Positions 7,005-14,636 are shown, counted from the stretch's first letter. The stretch is 17,325 nt of DNA from Rhodospirillales bacterium (GCA_016776525.1 JADHTD010000020.1:1-17325), one strand, 5' to 3'. Translations and numbers: made by a program. The notes: a model not told the origin generated them from the sequence alone.

Positions 7005-8037
7005 CGTCCGGCTCCGCCAACAGGTCCATCTGTTCCAAAGTCGCCGGAACGTCCAACCCAAGGTGTTTATAGGCGGCTTCGGCCAGGGCCCGGCCGCGCG
7101 GCGTGCGCATCAAAAAACCTTGTTGTATCAGGTAAGGTTCGATCACTTCCTCGATGGTGTCGCGCTGTTCCGAAAGGGCCGCCGCCATGGTTTCGACGCC
7201 GACCGGGCCACCCCCGTAGTTGGAGGCAATGAGGCCCAGATACCGCCGGTCCATGGCATCCAGCCCCTGGTGGTCCACTTCGAGGCGGTTGAGCGCCGTA
7301 TCCGCCGCCGCCGCATCGATTTTCCCGACCCCGTCGACAGCGGCAAAATCCCGGACCCGGCGCAACAGCCGTCCGGCCACCCTGGGCGTGCCGCGCGACC
7401 GCCGGGCAATCTCCGCCGCCCCGTCACCGGTCAGGTTCATTTCCATCAGCGAGGCGCCGCGCAGGACGATGCTTTCCAGTTCCTGCGGCGTATAAAAAAT
7501 CATCCGCATGGGAATACCGAAGCGTTCGCGCAACGGCGTCGTGATCAGGCCCGAGCGGGTCGTCGCCCCGACCAGGGTGAAGTGCGGCAGGTCGATGCGG
7601 ATGGAACGGGCCGCCGGTCCCTCGCCGATGATCAGGTCCAGCTGGAAGTCCTCCATGGCCGGATAGAGGATTTCCTCAACTGCCGGACTGAGCCGGTGAA
7701 TCTCGTCGATGAACAAAACATCCCGGTGTTCCAGGTTGGTGAGGATGGCTGCCAGGTCGCCGGGCTTGCCGATGACCGGTCCCGACGTGGCCCGGAAGCC
7801 GACCCCCATTTCGCGGGCGACGATCTGGGCCAAGGTTGTCTTACCCAGGCCCGGCGGGCCGTAGAACAACACATGGTCGAGGGCCTCGGCCCGTCCGCGG
7901 GCGGCTTCGATGAAAACGTTGAGGTTATCGCAGACCTGCTTCTGGCCGACAAAATCGTCCAGCACCTGCGGCCGCAGCCCGATATCACCGCCGTCGTCTT
8001 CCACCTGGTCCAGAGCCACCACCCGGTCGTCGGTCAT
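6997..8037 (-). CDS. ruvB: Holliday junction branch-migration ATPase RuvB
   Basis: RuvB is the hexameric AAA+ motor that drives branch migration of Holliday junctions with RuvA. The 346-aa product has Walker A GPPGLGKT at 60-67, Walker B with DEIH at 111-114, the sensor block LVGATTRSG near 155-163, an arginine-finger region PLRERFG near 168-174, and the C-terminal winged-helix part (GLDAMDRRYLGLIASNYGGGPVGVETMAAAL). Length is standard. The start overlaps the ruvA stop by 4 bases (ATGA), and the end overlaps ybgC by 8. Confidence 0.98.
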   Translation of the reverse strand: MTDDRVVALDQVEDDGGDIGLRPQVLDDFVGQKQVCDNLNVFIEAARGRAEALDHVLFYGPPGLGKTTLAQIVAREMGVGFRATSGPVIGKPGDLAAILTNLEHRDVLFIDEIHRLSPAVEEILYPAMEDFQLDLIIGEGPAARSIRIDLPHFTLVGATTRSGLITTPLRERFGIPMRMIFYTPQELESIVLRGASLMEMNLTGDGAAEIARRSRGTPRVAGRLLRRVRDFAAVDGVGKIDAAAADTALNRLEVDHQGLDAMDRRYLGLIASNYGGGPVGVETMAAALSEQRDTIEEVIEPYLIQQGFLMRTPRGRALAEAAYKHLGLDVPATLEQMDLLAEPDDE

Positions 8038-8651
8038 GACCTAAGCTCCTTCGGCCCGAGTTCGGCCAGACCGGCCTTGATCAGCGCCTCGGCCTCGGCA
8101 TCGGCGCCCAGCTTACCGGCGGCATGTGATACCGCGCCAAGGGCCTGCGACGGGTTGTAACCGAGATTGACCAGGGCGGAGACGGCATCGGACGTCGCCC
8201 CGCCGACAGCGCCGCCGTCGCTACCGCCGACCACCACCGGGCCGAGGGCAATACCGGCCACTTTATCTTTCAATTCGCTGACAATGCGGGTCGCCAGTTT
8301 CGGGCCGACGCCCGGCGCCCGCGTCATCGAGGCCTTGTCGGCGGCGGCCACCGCCTGCACCAGTTCATCGGCGCTGAGCGCCGACAGGATACCCAGGGCG
8401 ACCTTGGACCCGACCCCCTGAACCGTGGTCAGCAGGCGGTACCAGTCGCGTTCGCCTTCGTCGATGAAACCGTAGAGGTGGATGTGGTCTTCGCGCACAT
8501 GGGTCTCGATGACAACACTGGTTGCTTCGCCGGGGACCAGCCGTCCGAGGGTGCGGGACGAACAGAAGACCTGATAGCCGACGCCGCCGACATCGATCAC
8601 CGCCCAGTCGTCGCCGGTTGAATCGACTATGCCGGTCAGCTTGGAAATCAT
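8034..8651 (-). CDS. ruvA: Holliday junction DNA-binding protein RuvA
   Basis: RuvA forms a tetramer that holds the four-way junction flat and loads RuvB. The 205-aa product begins with the OB-fold domain (MISKLTGIVDSTGDDWAVIDVGGVGYQV). Two helix-hairpin-helix motifs follow (TVQGVGSKVALGILSAL and APGVGPKLATRIVSELKDK), then a Gly/Val-rich flexible linker and domain III (SALVNLGYNPSQAL), which contacts RuvB. The gene sits between ruvC and ruvB with 4-base ATGA overlaps on both sides. Confidence 0.98.
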   Translation of the reverse strand: MISKLTGIVDSTGDDWAVIDVGGVGYQVFCSSRTLGRLVPGEATSVVIETHVREDHIHLYGFIDEGERDWYRLLTTVQGVGSKVALGILSALSADELVQAVAAADKASMTRAPGVGPKLATRIVSELKDKVAGIALGPVVVGGSDGGAVGGATSDAVSALVNLGYNPSQALGAVSHAAGKLGADAEAEALIKAGLAELGPKELRS

Positions 8652-9148
8652 GTGCCGCCTCCCGCCGCCACTTTCAGGGCCGGCCCCTGGTGGTGGGCAT
8701 GACAGATGGCCACGGCCAGGGCGTCGGCGGCATCCGGTCCGGCAATCTCGCTACCCGGCAGCAGGGTGCGGACCATCATCTGGATTTGCTCTTTCGCCGC
8801 GTGGCCGGCGCCGACCACCGATTTTTTGACCTGGTTGGGCGTGTACTCGGCCACCGTCAGTCCGGCGCGGGCCGGCACCAGCAGAGCGATGCCCCGGGCC
8901 TGACCCAGCTTCAATGTGGAATTGGGGTTCTTGTTGACAAAGGTTTCCTCAACGGCGGCTGCTTCGGGGTGGTAACGCTCGATCACGTCGAGCAGGCCCT
9001 GTTCGATCTGCACCAGACGTTCGGCCAGGGATAAGGTGCCGTCGGTGCCGACAGCGCCATTGGCGATGTGGCGGAGGCGGTTGCCATCGATTTCGATAAC
9101 CCCCCAACCGGTCTGCCGGAGACCCGGATCAAGCCCTAGAAGTCTCAT
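8648..9148 (-). CDS. ruvC: Holliday junction resolvase RuvC
   Basis: RuvC is the RNase H-fold endonuclease that cuts Holliday junctions. The 166-aa product keeps the four acidic catalytic residues: Asp7 in LLGLDPG, Glu67 (with Glu68) in AAAVEETFVNKN, and Asp139 and Asp142 in GPDAADALAVAICHAH. Length is standard. It starts 19 bases after yebC and overlaps ruvA by 4 bases. Confidence 0.98.
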   Translation of the reverse strand: MRLLGLDPGLRQTGWGVIEIDGNRLRHIANGAVGTDGTLSLAERLVQIEQGLLDVIERYHPEAAAVEETFVNKNPNSTLKLGQARGIALLVPARAGLTVAEYTPNQVKKSVVGAGHAAKEQIQMMVRTLLPGSEIAGPDAADALAVAICHAHHQGPALKVAAGGGT

Positions 9149-9167
9149 TCAACCCCCGCCCTAAATA

Positions 9168-9917
9168 TCATGCGCTCAACTTCTCCATGATTTCCTCGGG
9201 AATATCGAAGTTGGACGCCACCCGCTGCACATCGTCGTTGTCTTCCAGAGCATCGAGCAGCTTGATCAAGGTTTCGGCGCTCCCTTCATCCATGGGTATC
9301 GTATTCTGCGGCTTCCAGTCGAGGCGTGCCGCTTCGGCAGTGCCGTATTTTTCCTCCAGGGAATCGCGGACCGTGTTCAGATCGTCCGGGTCGCAGGTGA
9401 TCTCGTGGCCGGAATCGGAACTCTCCACATCCTGGGCTCCGGCTTCCAGGGCCGCTTCGAACATGTCGTCGGTGCTGGCCACATCGGCTCCATAGGCAAT
9501 CAAGCCGATGCGGTCGAACATGAAATTGACGCTGCCGGTCTCGCCCAGGCTGCCGCCGAACTTGGTGAAGGCGGACCGGACTTCCGATGCCGTCCGGTTG
9601 CGGTTGTCGGTCAGCGCCTCGACGATGACGGCGACGCCGCCCGGTCCGTACCCTTCGTAGCGGATTTCGTCGAAATTGGTTCCGTCCTCACCCCCGGCGC
9701 CCCGTTTGATGGCGCGTTCGATATTGTCCTTCGGCATGTTGACGCCCTTGGCGGCGGCAATGGCCGAGCGCAGCCTGGGATTCATTGCCGGATCGGGTAA
9801 TCCCGTCTTGGCGGCGACGGTCAGTTCGCGGATATGCTTGGCGAAAATCTTGGCGCGCTTGGCGTCCTGGGCACCCTTGCGGTGCATGATGTTCTTAAAT
9901 TGTGAATGGCCGGCCAT
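9168..9917 (-). CDS. yebC: YebC/PmpR family protein (TACO1-like)
   Basis: Members of this family are described as DNA-binding regulators and, more recently, as ribosome-associated factors that ease translation of difficult motifs such as proline stretches. The 249-aa product has the family N-terminus MAGHSQFKNIMHRKGAQDAKRAKIF, then INPRLRSAI-type and IERAIKRGAGG blocks, and the conserved YEGYGPGGVAVIVEALTDNRNRT region; it ends with an acidic C-terminal part. An AGGAA ribosome binding site precedes the ATG. Placement just before ruvC is the usual one in many proteobacteria. If it aids polyproline translation it could help express the very Pro-rich TolA nearby; that link is inference. Confidence 0.96.
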   Translation of the reverse strand: MAGHSQFKNIMHRKGAQDAKRAKIFAKHIRELTVAAKTGLPDPAMNPRLRSAIAAAKGVNMPKDNIERAIKRGAGGEDGTNFDEIRYEGYGPGGVAVIVEALTDNRNRTASEVRSAFTKFGGSLGETGSVNFMFDRIGLIAYGADVASTDDMFEAALEAGAQDVESSDSGHEITCDPDDLNTVRDSLEEKYGTAEAARLDWKPQNTIPMDEGSAETLIKLLDALEDNDDVQRVASNFDIPEEIMEKLSA

Positions 9918-10122
9918 ATTTCGTAACTTTTCCTGTTCGAAGACGATGTGGATTAATTTGAAATTTCTACCCCATTATGCGGACACGGACAGCCTTGCCG
10001 GTCCTCATCATAGGCCGGGCCTTGTCTATCCGCTAGCAGAGCAATATGGCAATAATTAGGCGTTAGGGAAAGATTTCAGGGGTTCGGCCGAAGAGAATAT
10101 GGCACCCCGTCCGTTAACAAAT
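9918..10122. other. Intergenic region between ymdB-like gene and yebC
   Basis: This 205-base gap has no convincing gene. It holds a modest hairpin (CCGGTCCT at 9998-10005 against AGGCCGG at 10012-10018, with one bulge) that lacks a U tract. TTGCCA appears on the minus strand near 10045-10050 with only a poor -10 after it. A promoter for the yebC-ruv-tol block probably lies here, but I cannot place it with confidence. Confidence 0.4.
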
Positions 10123-10935
10123 TCATACCGGCCAGTGTTCGGCCAACCGCCCGCCCAGCCGCAAAGGCGCAACATGCCGGGCCAAACCGGTCTTGTCGTC
10201 GGTCTCAACATAGACCGCGCAGAGCGTTCCTTCGCCGGAGGCCGGTTCCAGACGGCCGCCCGGCAGCTTACTGGTAAAGCGGGCCATGGCCTCGCCTTTC
10301 TGCATGCCGATGACCGAATCGTAATCACCGCACATGCCGGTATCGGTTTGGAAAGCAGTGCCGCCGGGGAGGATTTGCGCATCCGCCGTCGGCACGTGGG
10401 AATGGCTGCCCACGACCATGGAAACCCGGCCGTCCAGGAAATGGCCCATAGCCATTTTTTCGCTTGTCGCTTCGGCGTGCATGTCGACCATGATGCAATC
10501 GACGGATTGTCCGAGGCGGTGATTCTGTAATTCCCGCTCGACGGCGGCAAAGGGATCGTCGATGGCTTCCATGAACAAACGCCCCATGGGGTGGATCAGC
10601 ATCACCTTCTGGCCCTGGCGGCCTTCGAAAAAGGCAACACCGCGGCCCGGCGCCCCTTCCGGCAGGTTGAGCGGCCGCAACAGTTTCGGGTCACCGTCGA
10701 TGGTTTTGAGGATTTCCCGCTGATCCCAGACATGGTTGCCGGTGGTGATGGCGTCGGCCCCGGCCTCGTAAAAGGTGTTGCAGATACGCTCGGTGATGCC
10801 GAATCCATGGGCGGCGTTCTCGCCGTTGACGACGATGAAATCCAGGTCCAAGCGCTCGCGCAGGCCGGGAAGATTGTCGATGACCACCTGGCGTCCCGCC
10901 TTACCGACGACGTCGCCACAGAACAAAACCCGCAT
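10123..10935 (-). CDS. YmdB-like metallophosphoesterase (TIGR00282 family)
   Basis: Proteins of this family are binuclear-metal phosphodiesterases; Bacillus subtilis YmdB hydrolyses cyclic mononucleotides and affects biofilm choice. The role in alphaproteobacteria is not established. The 270-aa product is full length and keeps the metal-site motifs: Asp8 in CGDVVG, Glu39-Asn40 in NGENAAHG, Asn67-His68 in GNHVWD, His153 in VDMHAEATSEK, and His178/His180 in GSHSHVPTAD. There is no signal peptide, so it is cytoplasmic. It lies 30 bases after the hydrolase gene and 205 bases before yebC. The block LIHPMGRLFM replaces the more usual NLxGRxFM-like sequence. Confidence 0.93.
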   Translation of the reverse strand: MRVLFCGDVVGKAGRQVVIDNLPGLRERLDLDFIVVNGENAAHGFGITERICNTFYEAGADAITTGNHVWDQREILKTIDGDPKLLRPLNLPEGAPGRGVAFFEGRQGQKVMLIHPMGRLFMEAIDDPFAAVERELQNHRLGQSVDCIMVDMHAEATSEKMAMGHFLDGRVSMVVGSHSHVPTADAQILPGGTAFQTDTGMCGDYDSVIGMQKGEAMARFTSKLPGGRLEPASGEGTLCAVYVETDDKTGLARHVAPLRLGGRLAEHWPV

Positions 10936-10965
10936 GCCGGACCCTAATGACAGTGAAAACCGTGC

Positions 10966-12711
10966 TTATTCAGCCGGGACAATAGGCACCAGGACGTACG
11001 GTGTCATGTCCTTATTGAAATGCAGGGTGACGTCTCCGCCGAAAATTTTCGGCGGCCGGTCTGTCGGGTCGTCATGTTTGAAAGGGCCGACCCCGGTGAA
11101 CGGGTCCTTCATGTTGGACAGGCCCTGGTCCACCTCGCCGGGGTATTCATAATCCTTGCCCCGGATATTCAGCGCGATGCGGTAACCCTTGGGCACGACG
11201 ATGCAGGTCGGCCAAATTTCCACATCCAGTTCGACGACCTCACCCGGCGTCAGCGGCTGTTTCTCGTCATGCGTATGATAGGGCCGGTAGGGCAGGGATT
11301 TTTCCGCGTCCAGCTTGCGGTGCGAGGCCCTGAGCCAACCTTGGGAAACCGGCGTGTGCGGGTCCAAGGCTCCCTGGAAGACGACTTGCTCGCCGTCCGG
11401 GTCGAGCACATGAAAGACCGGGAAAAGATCGGCGTCTTCTGTGGCCGACGAGACCCATAGTTTGGCCGCCAGGGGGCCGGTGATTTCCGTTTCCTCAGCG
11501 AAGGGTTCGGAGGTAAAGGTAACGCCATCGGAAAGTCCGCCGTAGGTCAGTGTCGTCTCTTCCGTCGCCGGTTCCGTGGCCAGGGAAGTGCTGCTTGGAT
11601 GCAGATGGAATTTAGTCCATTGGGTGCGGGCCAGCGGCCAGGCGTCCTCGAAGCGTTCGACGAACTTGTCCACATGGCGGACCTGCAATTGCACCTTTGG
11701 GCGGTCAGCCCAGCCATTGTCCTCGCCCTTCAGGTAATAATCGAAGAACAGCTTCTGAATTTCCCGGCCGTAGTCCGTATAGAACTCGGTCCAGTGTTCG
11801 ATGCCGTGGAATTCGATCCATTTCTCGGTGCTGGCGGCTTTGGTGAAGGCTTCCGTATTGCCCCTCAGGTGCAGGCCCTGGCCGCCCCAGTTGCCGGACG
11901 AAAGAAAGGGTACCGTGACCTTCGACCAGTCGGGCATGCGGGATAGCCAGTACTCATCATCCAGGGGATGGTCGAGGACAGCGGCACCCAGGTCTTCCCG
12001 CTTGGCGGCCAGTTCGGCGTCGCTCAGTTCCGAAGGACCGGAGACCCAGTCGCCGGTAAAGCTGGATTTGTAGCCCCGCGAGCCCAGGCCGTGCTGCACG
12101 CTTTCAACCTGCATGTCGTACCAGTTTTGCAAGAAGGTGCAGACAATGCCGCCATGGTGGCTGACGTCGCGGTAGAAATCCGCCGCCCCTTCCCAGGCGC
12201 ACATGGCGGTCAGGCTGGGCGGCTGTTTGCTGGCCACCTGCCACTGGTTCATGGCGTAGTACGAGATGCCGTTGATGCCGACCTTGCCCGAGGACCAGGG
12301 CTGGCGGGCACTCCACTCGACACATTGGTAGAGATCATCGGTCTCTCTCGGCGACCAGCACTCCACAGAGCCCGGCGAGCGGCCGCAGCCACGGGAATCA
12401 ACCCGCACCACCACATAGCCGTCAGGCACGAATTTTTCCGGGTCAACCACTTCCCAGTTCTGGTACTGGTTGGTGGAACCCGCCGTCACGTCCGGGTGCT
12501 GCTCGGCCATTCGCTGCCAGGCGCTTTCGTAGCCGTCCTTGAACAACAGGTATTTGCCGTAGGGCCCGTAGGTCAGCATGACCGGGTAGGCGCCGTCCTC
12601 AATGGGCCGGTAGACGTCACAGCGCAGCACGATACCGTCATCCATCTCGATGGAAACATCCCAATCGATGGCCATGCCATCACGAATTTCCGTGGTGAAT
12701 TCTTCGCTCAT
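10966..12711 (-). CDS. CocE/NonD family hydrolase (S15 peptidase-like)
   Basis: The 581-aa product has an alpha/beta hydrolase domain followed by a jelly-roll domain, the arrangement of cocaine esterase CocE and X-Pro dipeptidyl peptidases. The N-terminal strand block MDDGIVLRCDVYRP is typical. LTYGPYGKY supplies oxyanion-hole tyrosines (48-54), VRVDSRGCGRSPG (102-114) is the conserved turn, and the nucleophile is probably Ser150 in GINGISYYAMNQW. His306 in FHGIEHWTEFY may be the catalytic histidine. The usual WYD aspartate position appears as NWGG (274-277). The C-terminal jelly roll runs from about 390 to the end. There is no signal peptide. A strong GGGAGG ribosome binding site precedes the ATG. 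The substrate (an ester, amide or acylated small molecule) cannot be told from sequence. Its position between conserved housekeeping genes suggests an insertion in this lineage. Confidence 0.88.
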   Translation of the reverse strand: MSEEFTTEIRDGMAIDWDVSIEMDDGIVLRCDVYRPIEDGAYPVMLTYGPYGKYLLFKDGYESAWQRMAEQHPDVTAGSTNQYQNWEVVDPEKFVPDGYVVVRVDSRGCGRSPGSVECWSPRETDDLYQCVEWSARQPWSSGKVGINGISYYAMNQWQVASKQPPSLTAMCAWEGAADFYRDVSHHGGIVCTFLQNWYDMQVESVQHGLGSRGYKSSFTGDWVSGPSELSDAELAAKREDLGAAVLDHPLDDEYWLSRMPDWSKVTVPFLSSGNWGGQGLHLRGNTEAFTKAASTEKWIEFHGIEHWTEFYTDYGREIQKLFFDYYLKGEDNGWADRPKVQLQVRHVDKFVERFEDAWPLARTQWTKFHLHPSSTSLATEPATEETTLTYGGLSDGVTFTSEPFAEETEITGPLAAKLWVSSATEDADLFPVFHVLDPDGEQVVFQGALDPHTPVSQGWLRASHRKLDAEKSLPYRPYHTHDEKQPLTPGEVVELDVEIWPTCIVVPKGYRIALNIRGKDYEYPGEVDQGLSNMKDPFTGVGPFKHDDPTDRPPKIFGGDVTLHFNKDMTPYVLVPIVPAE

Positions 12712-12801
12712 GCATCCTCCCGATATTTCCCGGCGCGTTTCTTAAGACCGATAGTCCCTTATTTTATCGATTGATAATCAAATAATAAAACAGTGATTTT
12801 T
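12712..12801 (-). promoter_or_regulatory. AT-rich gap before the CocE-like gene, possible promoter and operator
   Basis: This 90-base gap is clearly AT-richer than its surroundings. It contains an 11-base palindrome TTGATAATCAA at 12771-12781 and, on the minus strand, TAAAAT near 12763-12768 as a -10 candidate without a good -35. It ends in the GGGAGG ribosome binding site of the hydrolase gene. It probably allows separate control of the hydrolase. Confidence 0.35.
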
Positions 12802-13197
12802 CTATTCGGCAACGGATATTTCCACGGCCAGCCGCAGGCGCCGCACATCGACAGTGCCGCTGGTCGTAAGCATGTGGAAGGCCCCTTCGGGGAAATTGAT
12901 GGCGATCCAGCCGCTGGTCCGCCCGCTTCCTTCCGTCGGCAGGGCGAAAGGCAGTTCCGCCCCTTCTTGCAGGGCGACATGCTCCAGGTGCAGCGCCAAC
13001 AGGTCGCTGGCGCTGAAGGGGAAACCGTCCCGGTTGCGGATGAAGACGGCCGCTGCTTCCTTGTCCGTGCTGTAAAGGTCTTCGGTCTCCGGGGGCAGCA
13101 TCAGATCGTCGCTGTTGGGATGGTGGAAATCGATCTCCATGCCGATATGCAGGAAGTCATAGCCGTTGAGGGGGCCACCGCCCTGCCTACCGGTCAT
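12802..13197 (-). CDS. Hypothetical protein, 131 aa, not recognised
   Basis: I do not recognise this protein. From ATG 13197 it encodes 131 residues with no signal peptide or membrane segment. It is acidic in the middle (DDLMLPPETEDLYSTDKEA) and has alternating hydrophobic patterns that suggest mainly beta structure toward the end (GWIAINFPEGAFHML, VDVRRLRLAVEISVAE). A longer frame begins at 13251, but ATG 13197 has AGGGGG 9 to 14 bases upstream and overlaps the cyclo-ligase stop by 11 bases, which suggests co-translation with that gene. Codon use is like the neighbours and the competing frames are poorer, so it is probably a real gene. A distant link to the hydrolase downstream is possible but unproven. 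Confidence 0.65.
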   Translation of the reverse strand: MTGRQGGGPLNGYDFLHIGMEIDFHHPNSDDLMLPPETEDLYSTDKEAAAVFIRNRDGFPFSASDLLALHLEHVALQEGAELPFALPTEGSGRTSGWIAINFPEGAFHMLTTSGTVDVRRLRLAVEISVAE

Positions 13198-13777
13198 AGG
13201 CCGTTGCCCCCTGTTCGGTGACGACCCAATTGAGCCGCTGGTCCCACTCATCGGCCGGCAGTGTTTTCAGTTTTTGGGCCTGGTAGGCGATACCGATGGC
13301 CAGCACCGGTCCCTTGCCACGCAGCGCCGCCAGGGTCCGGTCGTAATAGCCCTGCCCCTGGCCCAGGCGCATGCCGCCATCGTCGAAGGCCAGCAACGGC
13401 AGGAGAACGACCCGCGGCAAAACTTCCGTCTGTTCCGGCCCCGGCTGGCGGGTGCCGTGTCCGCCATCCGACAGGGGTGTGCCCGGCTGCCAGCGGCGAA
13501 AGACCAAAGGTTGATCCGGGGAGACGACAACCGGCAGGGCGCAGACGGCACCGGCATCGTGCAGGCTTTGCAGGGCCGGGCGGATATCCAGTTCCGAGCC
13601 CATCGGCCAGTACCCGGCCAGCACCGTTTCGCTAACGGCGATACCGGCCAGCTTGAAAACATCTTTTATGGAATCGGCGACGGCCAGGGCCGCCAGCTCC
13701 GCCGAGGCATCATGGGCGGTGCTGCGGGCGGCGCGGGCTTGCTGGCGCAAGCGCTGCTTTTCTTCGTCTGGAAACAT
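13187..13777 (-). CDS. 5-formyltetrahydrofolate cyclo-ligase
   Basis: The enzyme uses ATP to convert 5-formyl-THF to 5,10-methenyl-THF and recycles an otherwise inert folate (genes are named ygfA, fau or MTHFS). From ATG 13777 the product is 196 aa. It has a basic N-terminal helix (FPDEEKQRLRQQARAARS), VLAGYWPMGSELDIRPAL for the substrate and nucleotide region, and the family signature DDGGMRLGQGQGYYDRTL. It ends near WDQRLNWVVTEQG. An upstream in-frame ATG at 13810 lies inside the 3' end of the 6S RNA and has no ribosome binding site, so I prefer 13777. Location directly after 6S RNA is the conserved arrangement across proteobacteria. Confidence 0.94.
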   Translation of the reverse strand: MFPDEEKQRLRQQARAARSTAHDASAELAALAVADSIKDVFKLAGIAVSETVLAGYWPMGSELDIRPALQSLHDAGAVCALPVVVSPDQPLVFRRWQPGTPLSDGGHGTRQPGPEQTEVLPRVVLLPLLAFDDGGMRLGQGQGYYDRTLAALRGKGPVLAIGIAYQAQKLKTLPADEWDQRLNWVVTEQGATAYDR

Positions 13778-13813
13778 TGCACAGACGCCCCCCGGGGCAT
13801 AAGCGGGCATAAG

Positions 13814-13976
13814 AAGGACGGCGCTGTACGACCGTTGGCTTTAGTATCCTCTGTGACCTGCAATGCAGGTGGGCGCCGTATACCGGACCCACGGGTCCGA
13901 CAGGGACAGCTCCCTAGAGGTGATTATTGGCCCCAGGGATAGCGCAGCCTGACGTGTCGCAAAGCAACCGTCCAGA
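13814..13976 (-). ncRNA. ssrS: 6S RNA (alphaproteobacterial type)
   Basis: 6S RNA mimics an open promoter and holds sigma70 RNA polymerase during slow growth. The stretch between zapA and the cyclo-ligase gene, read on the minus strand, folds into the expected long rod. The closing stem pairs GGACGG with CCGTCC (plus-strand positions 13968-13973 and 13816-13821). An inner stem pairs GGCT..TATCC with GGATA..AGCC beside a large central bubble, and there are two internal hairpins: CGGACCC/GGGTCCG (13884-13899) and ACCTGCA/TGCAGGT (13856-13870). Ends are estimated from the closing stem, so they could move by several bases. Genomic position matches the conserved zapA-ssrS-cyclo-ligase order. Confidence 0.88.
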
Positions 13977-13984
13977 ACTTGAAT

Positions 13985-14323
13985 CTAGGGTTGTTTCAGC
14001 TTCTCGGCAATGGTTTCGATGCGTTCGGCCAGAGATTCGATGGAACCGGCCAGGGATTCCTCGATTTCATGCAGCGCCGCCGCACCTCCCGATTCCGCCG
14101 ATTTCAAGGAGTCCAGTTCGGCATAAGCGTCGGAAAGTTCATCGGCCACCAGAAGGCTGGCCATCACCAGAAGCCGGGAATCGCCGACCTGTCCGACGGC
14201 GGCGACCAGTTCGCCGATGCGCTTGTCCACATAAGCCGCCAGCCGTACCAGATGGGCTTCCTGCCCGTCGTCACAGGCGATGTCGTGCTTACGGCCGTTG
14301 ATGGTAACGGAAACCTGCGCCAT
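13985..14323 (-). CDS. zapA: Cell division protein ZapA
   Basis: ZapA binds FtsZ and cross-links its filaments at midcell. The 112-aa product has the family N-terminus (VSVTINGRKHDIACDDGQEAHLVRLAAYVDKRIGEL) followed by a helix DSRLLVMASLLVADEL and a long C-terminal coiled coil rich in Glu, Ala and Leu. The ATG follows immediately after the TAG stop of the upstream coiled-coil gene, so the two are translationally coupled. It lies directly upstream of 6S RNA and shares its transcript or promoter region. Confidence 0.93.
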   Translation of the reverse strand: MAQVSVTINGRKHDIACDDGQEAHLVRLAAYVDKRIGELVAAVGQVGDSRLLVMASLLVADELSDAYAELDSLKSAESGGAAALHEIEESLAGSIESLAERIETIAEKLKQP

Positions 14324-14572
14324 CTAGCCCTCCAAGACAGACTTCATGCGGCTGATGGCGGCATCCAAACGGTCGGATACCGCCTTATTGACATCTTTCA
14401 GGGAGTCGTTCTCGGCGCGGATCACCGCCAGTTCAGCCACCATTTCCGGGTCCGCCCCGGCACCGCCATTGGTGCGAGACTTAACGGCATCTTCCAATTT
14501 GTCGATGGCCTGAGACAGGCGTTCCTGGGCCCGCTGGACCCTGGTCGATTTTTTGATGCCGGTTTTAGCCAC
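14324..14572 (-). CDS. Small coiled-coil protein upstream of zapA
   Basis: The 82-aa product is highly helical and charged: VQRAQERLSQAIDKLEDAVKSR, then a Gly/Ala-rich break and MVAELAVIRAENDSLKDVNKAVSDRLDAAISRMKSVLEG. It matches in size, place and character the small coiled-coil protein (DUF4164-type) often encoded before zapA in alphaproteobacteria; a divisome role is inferred from context only. The open frame extends to TTG 14599, but the promoter at 14607-14636 would start transcription at about that base, so GTG 14572 is the more likely start. No membrane or signal sequence is present. Confidence 0.8.
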   Translation of the reverse strand: MAKTGIKKSTRVQRAQERLSQAIDKLEDAVKSRTNGGAGADPEMVAELAVIRAENDSLKDVNKAVSDRLDAAISRMKSVLEG

Positions 14573-14606
14573 GGAATGGTATTCCCTGCCCTGTCTCAAG
14601 GCGGCA

Positions 14607-14636
14607 AGAATAGGCCGGGGGGATCACAAACGTCAA
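14607..14636 (-). promoter_or_regulatory. Sigma70-like promoter for the zapA operon
   Basis: On the minus strand, TTGACG (14631-14636) and TATTCT (14607-14612) are separated by 18 bases. This is the best promoter match in the window. It would start RNA near 14600, about 28 bases before GTG 14572, and serve the coiled-coil gene, zapA and possibly 6S RNA. Confidence 0.6.

Noticed and set aside
9998..10018. Terminator after the ymdB-like gene
   Set aside because: The hairpin is short, has a bulge and lacks a U-rich tail.
10056..10550. 164-aa minus-strand frame near the ymdB-like gene
   Set aside because: It overlaps the metallophosphoesterase in another frame, and the metal-binding motifs are in the ymdB-like frame.
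13811..13984. Small protein gene between zapA and the cyclo-ligase
   Set aside because: The frames are short and uncharacteristic, and the stretch folds as 6S RNA at its conserved position.
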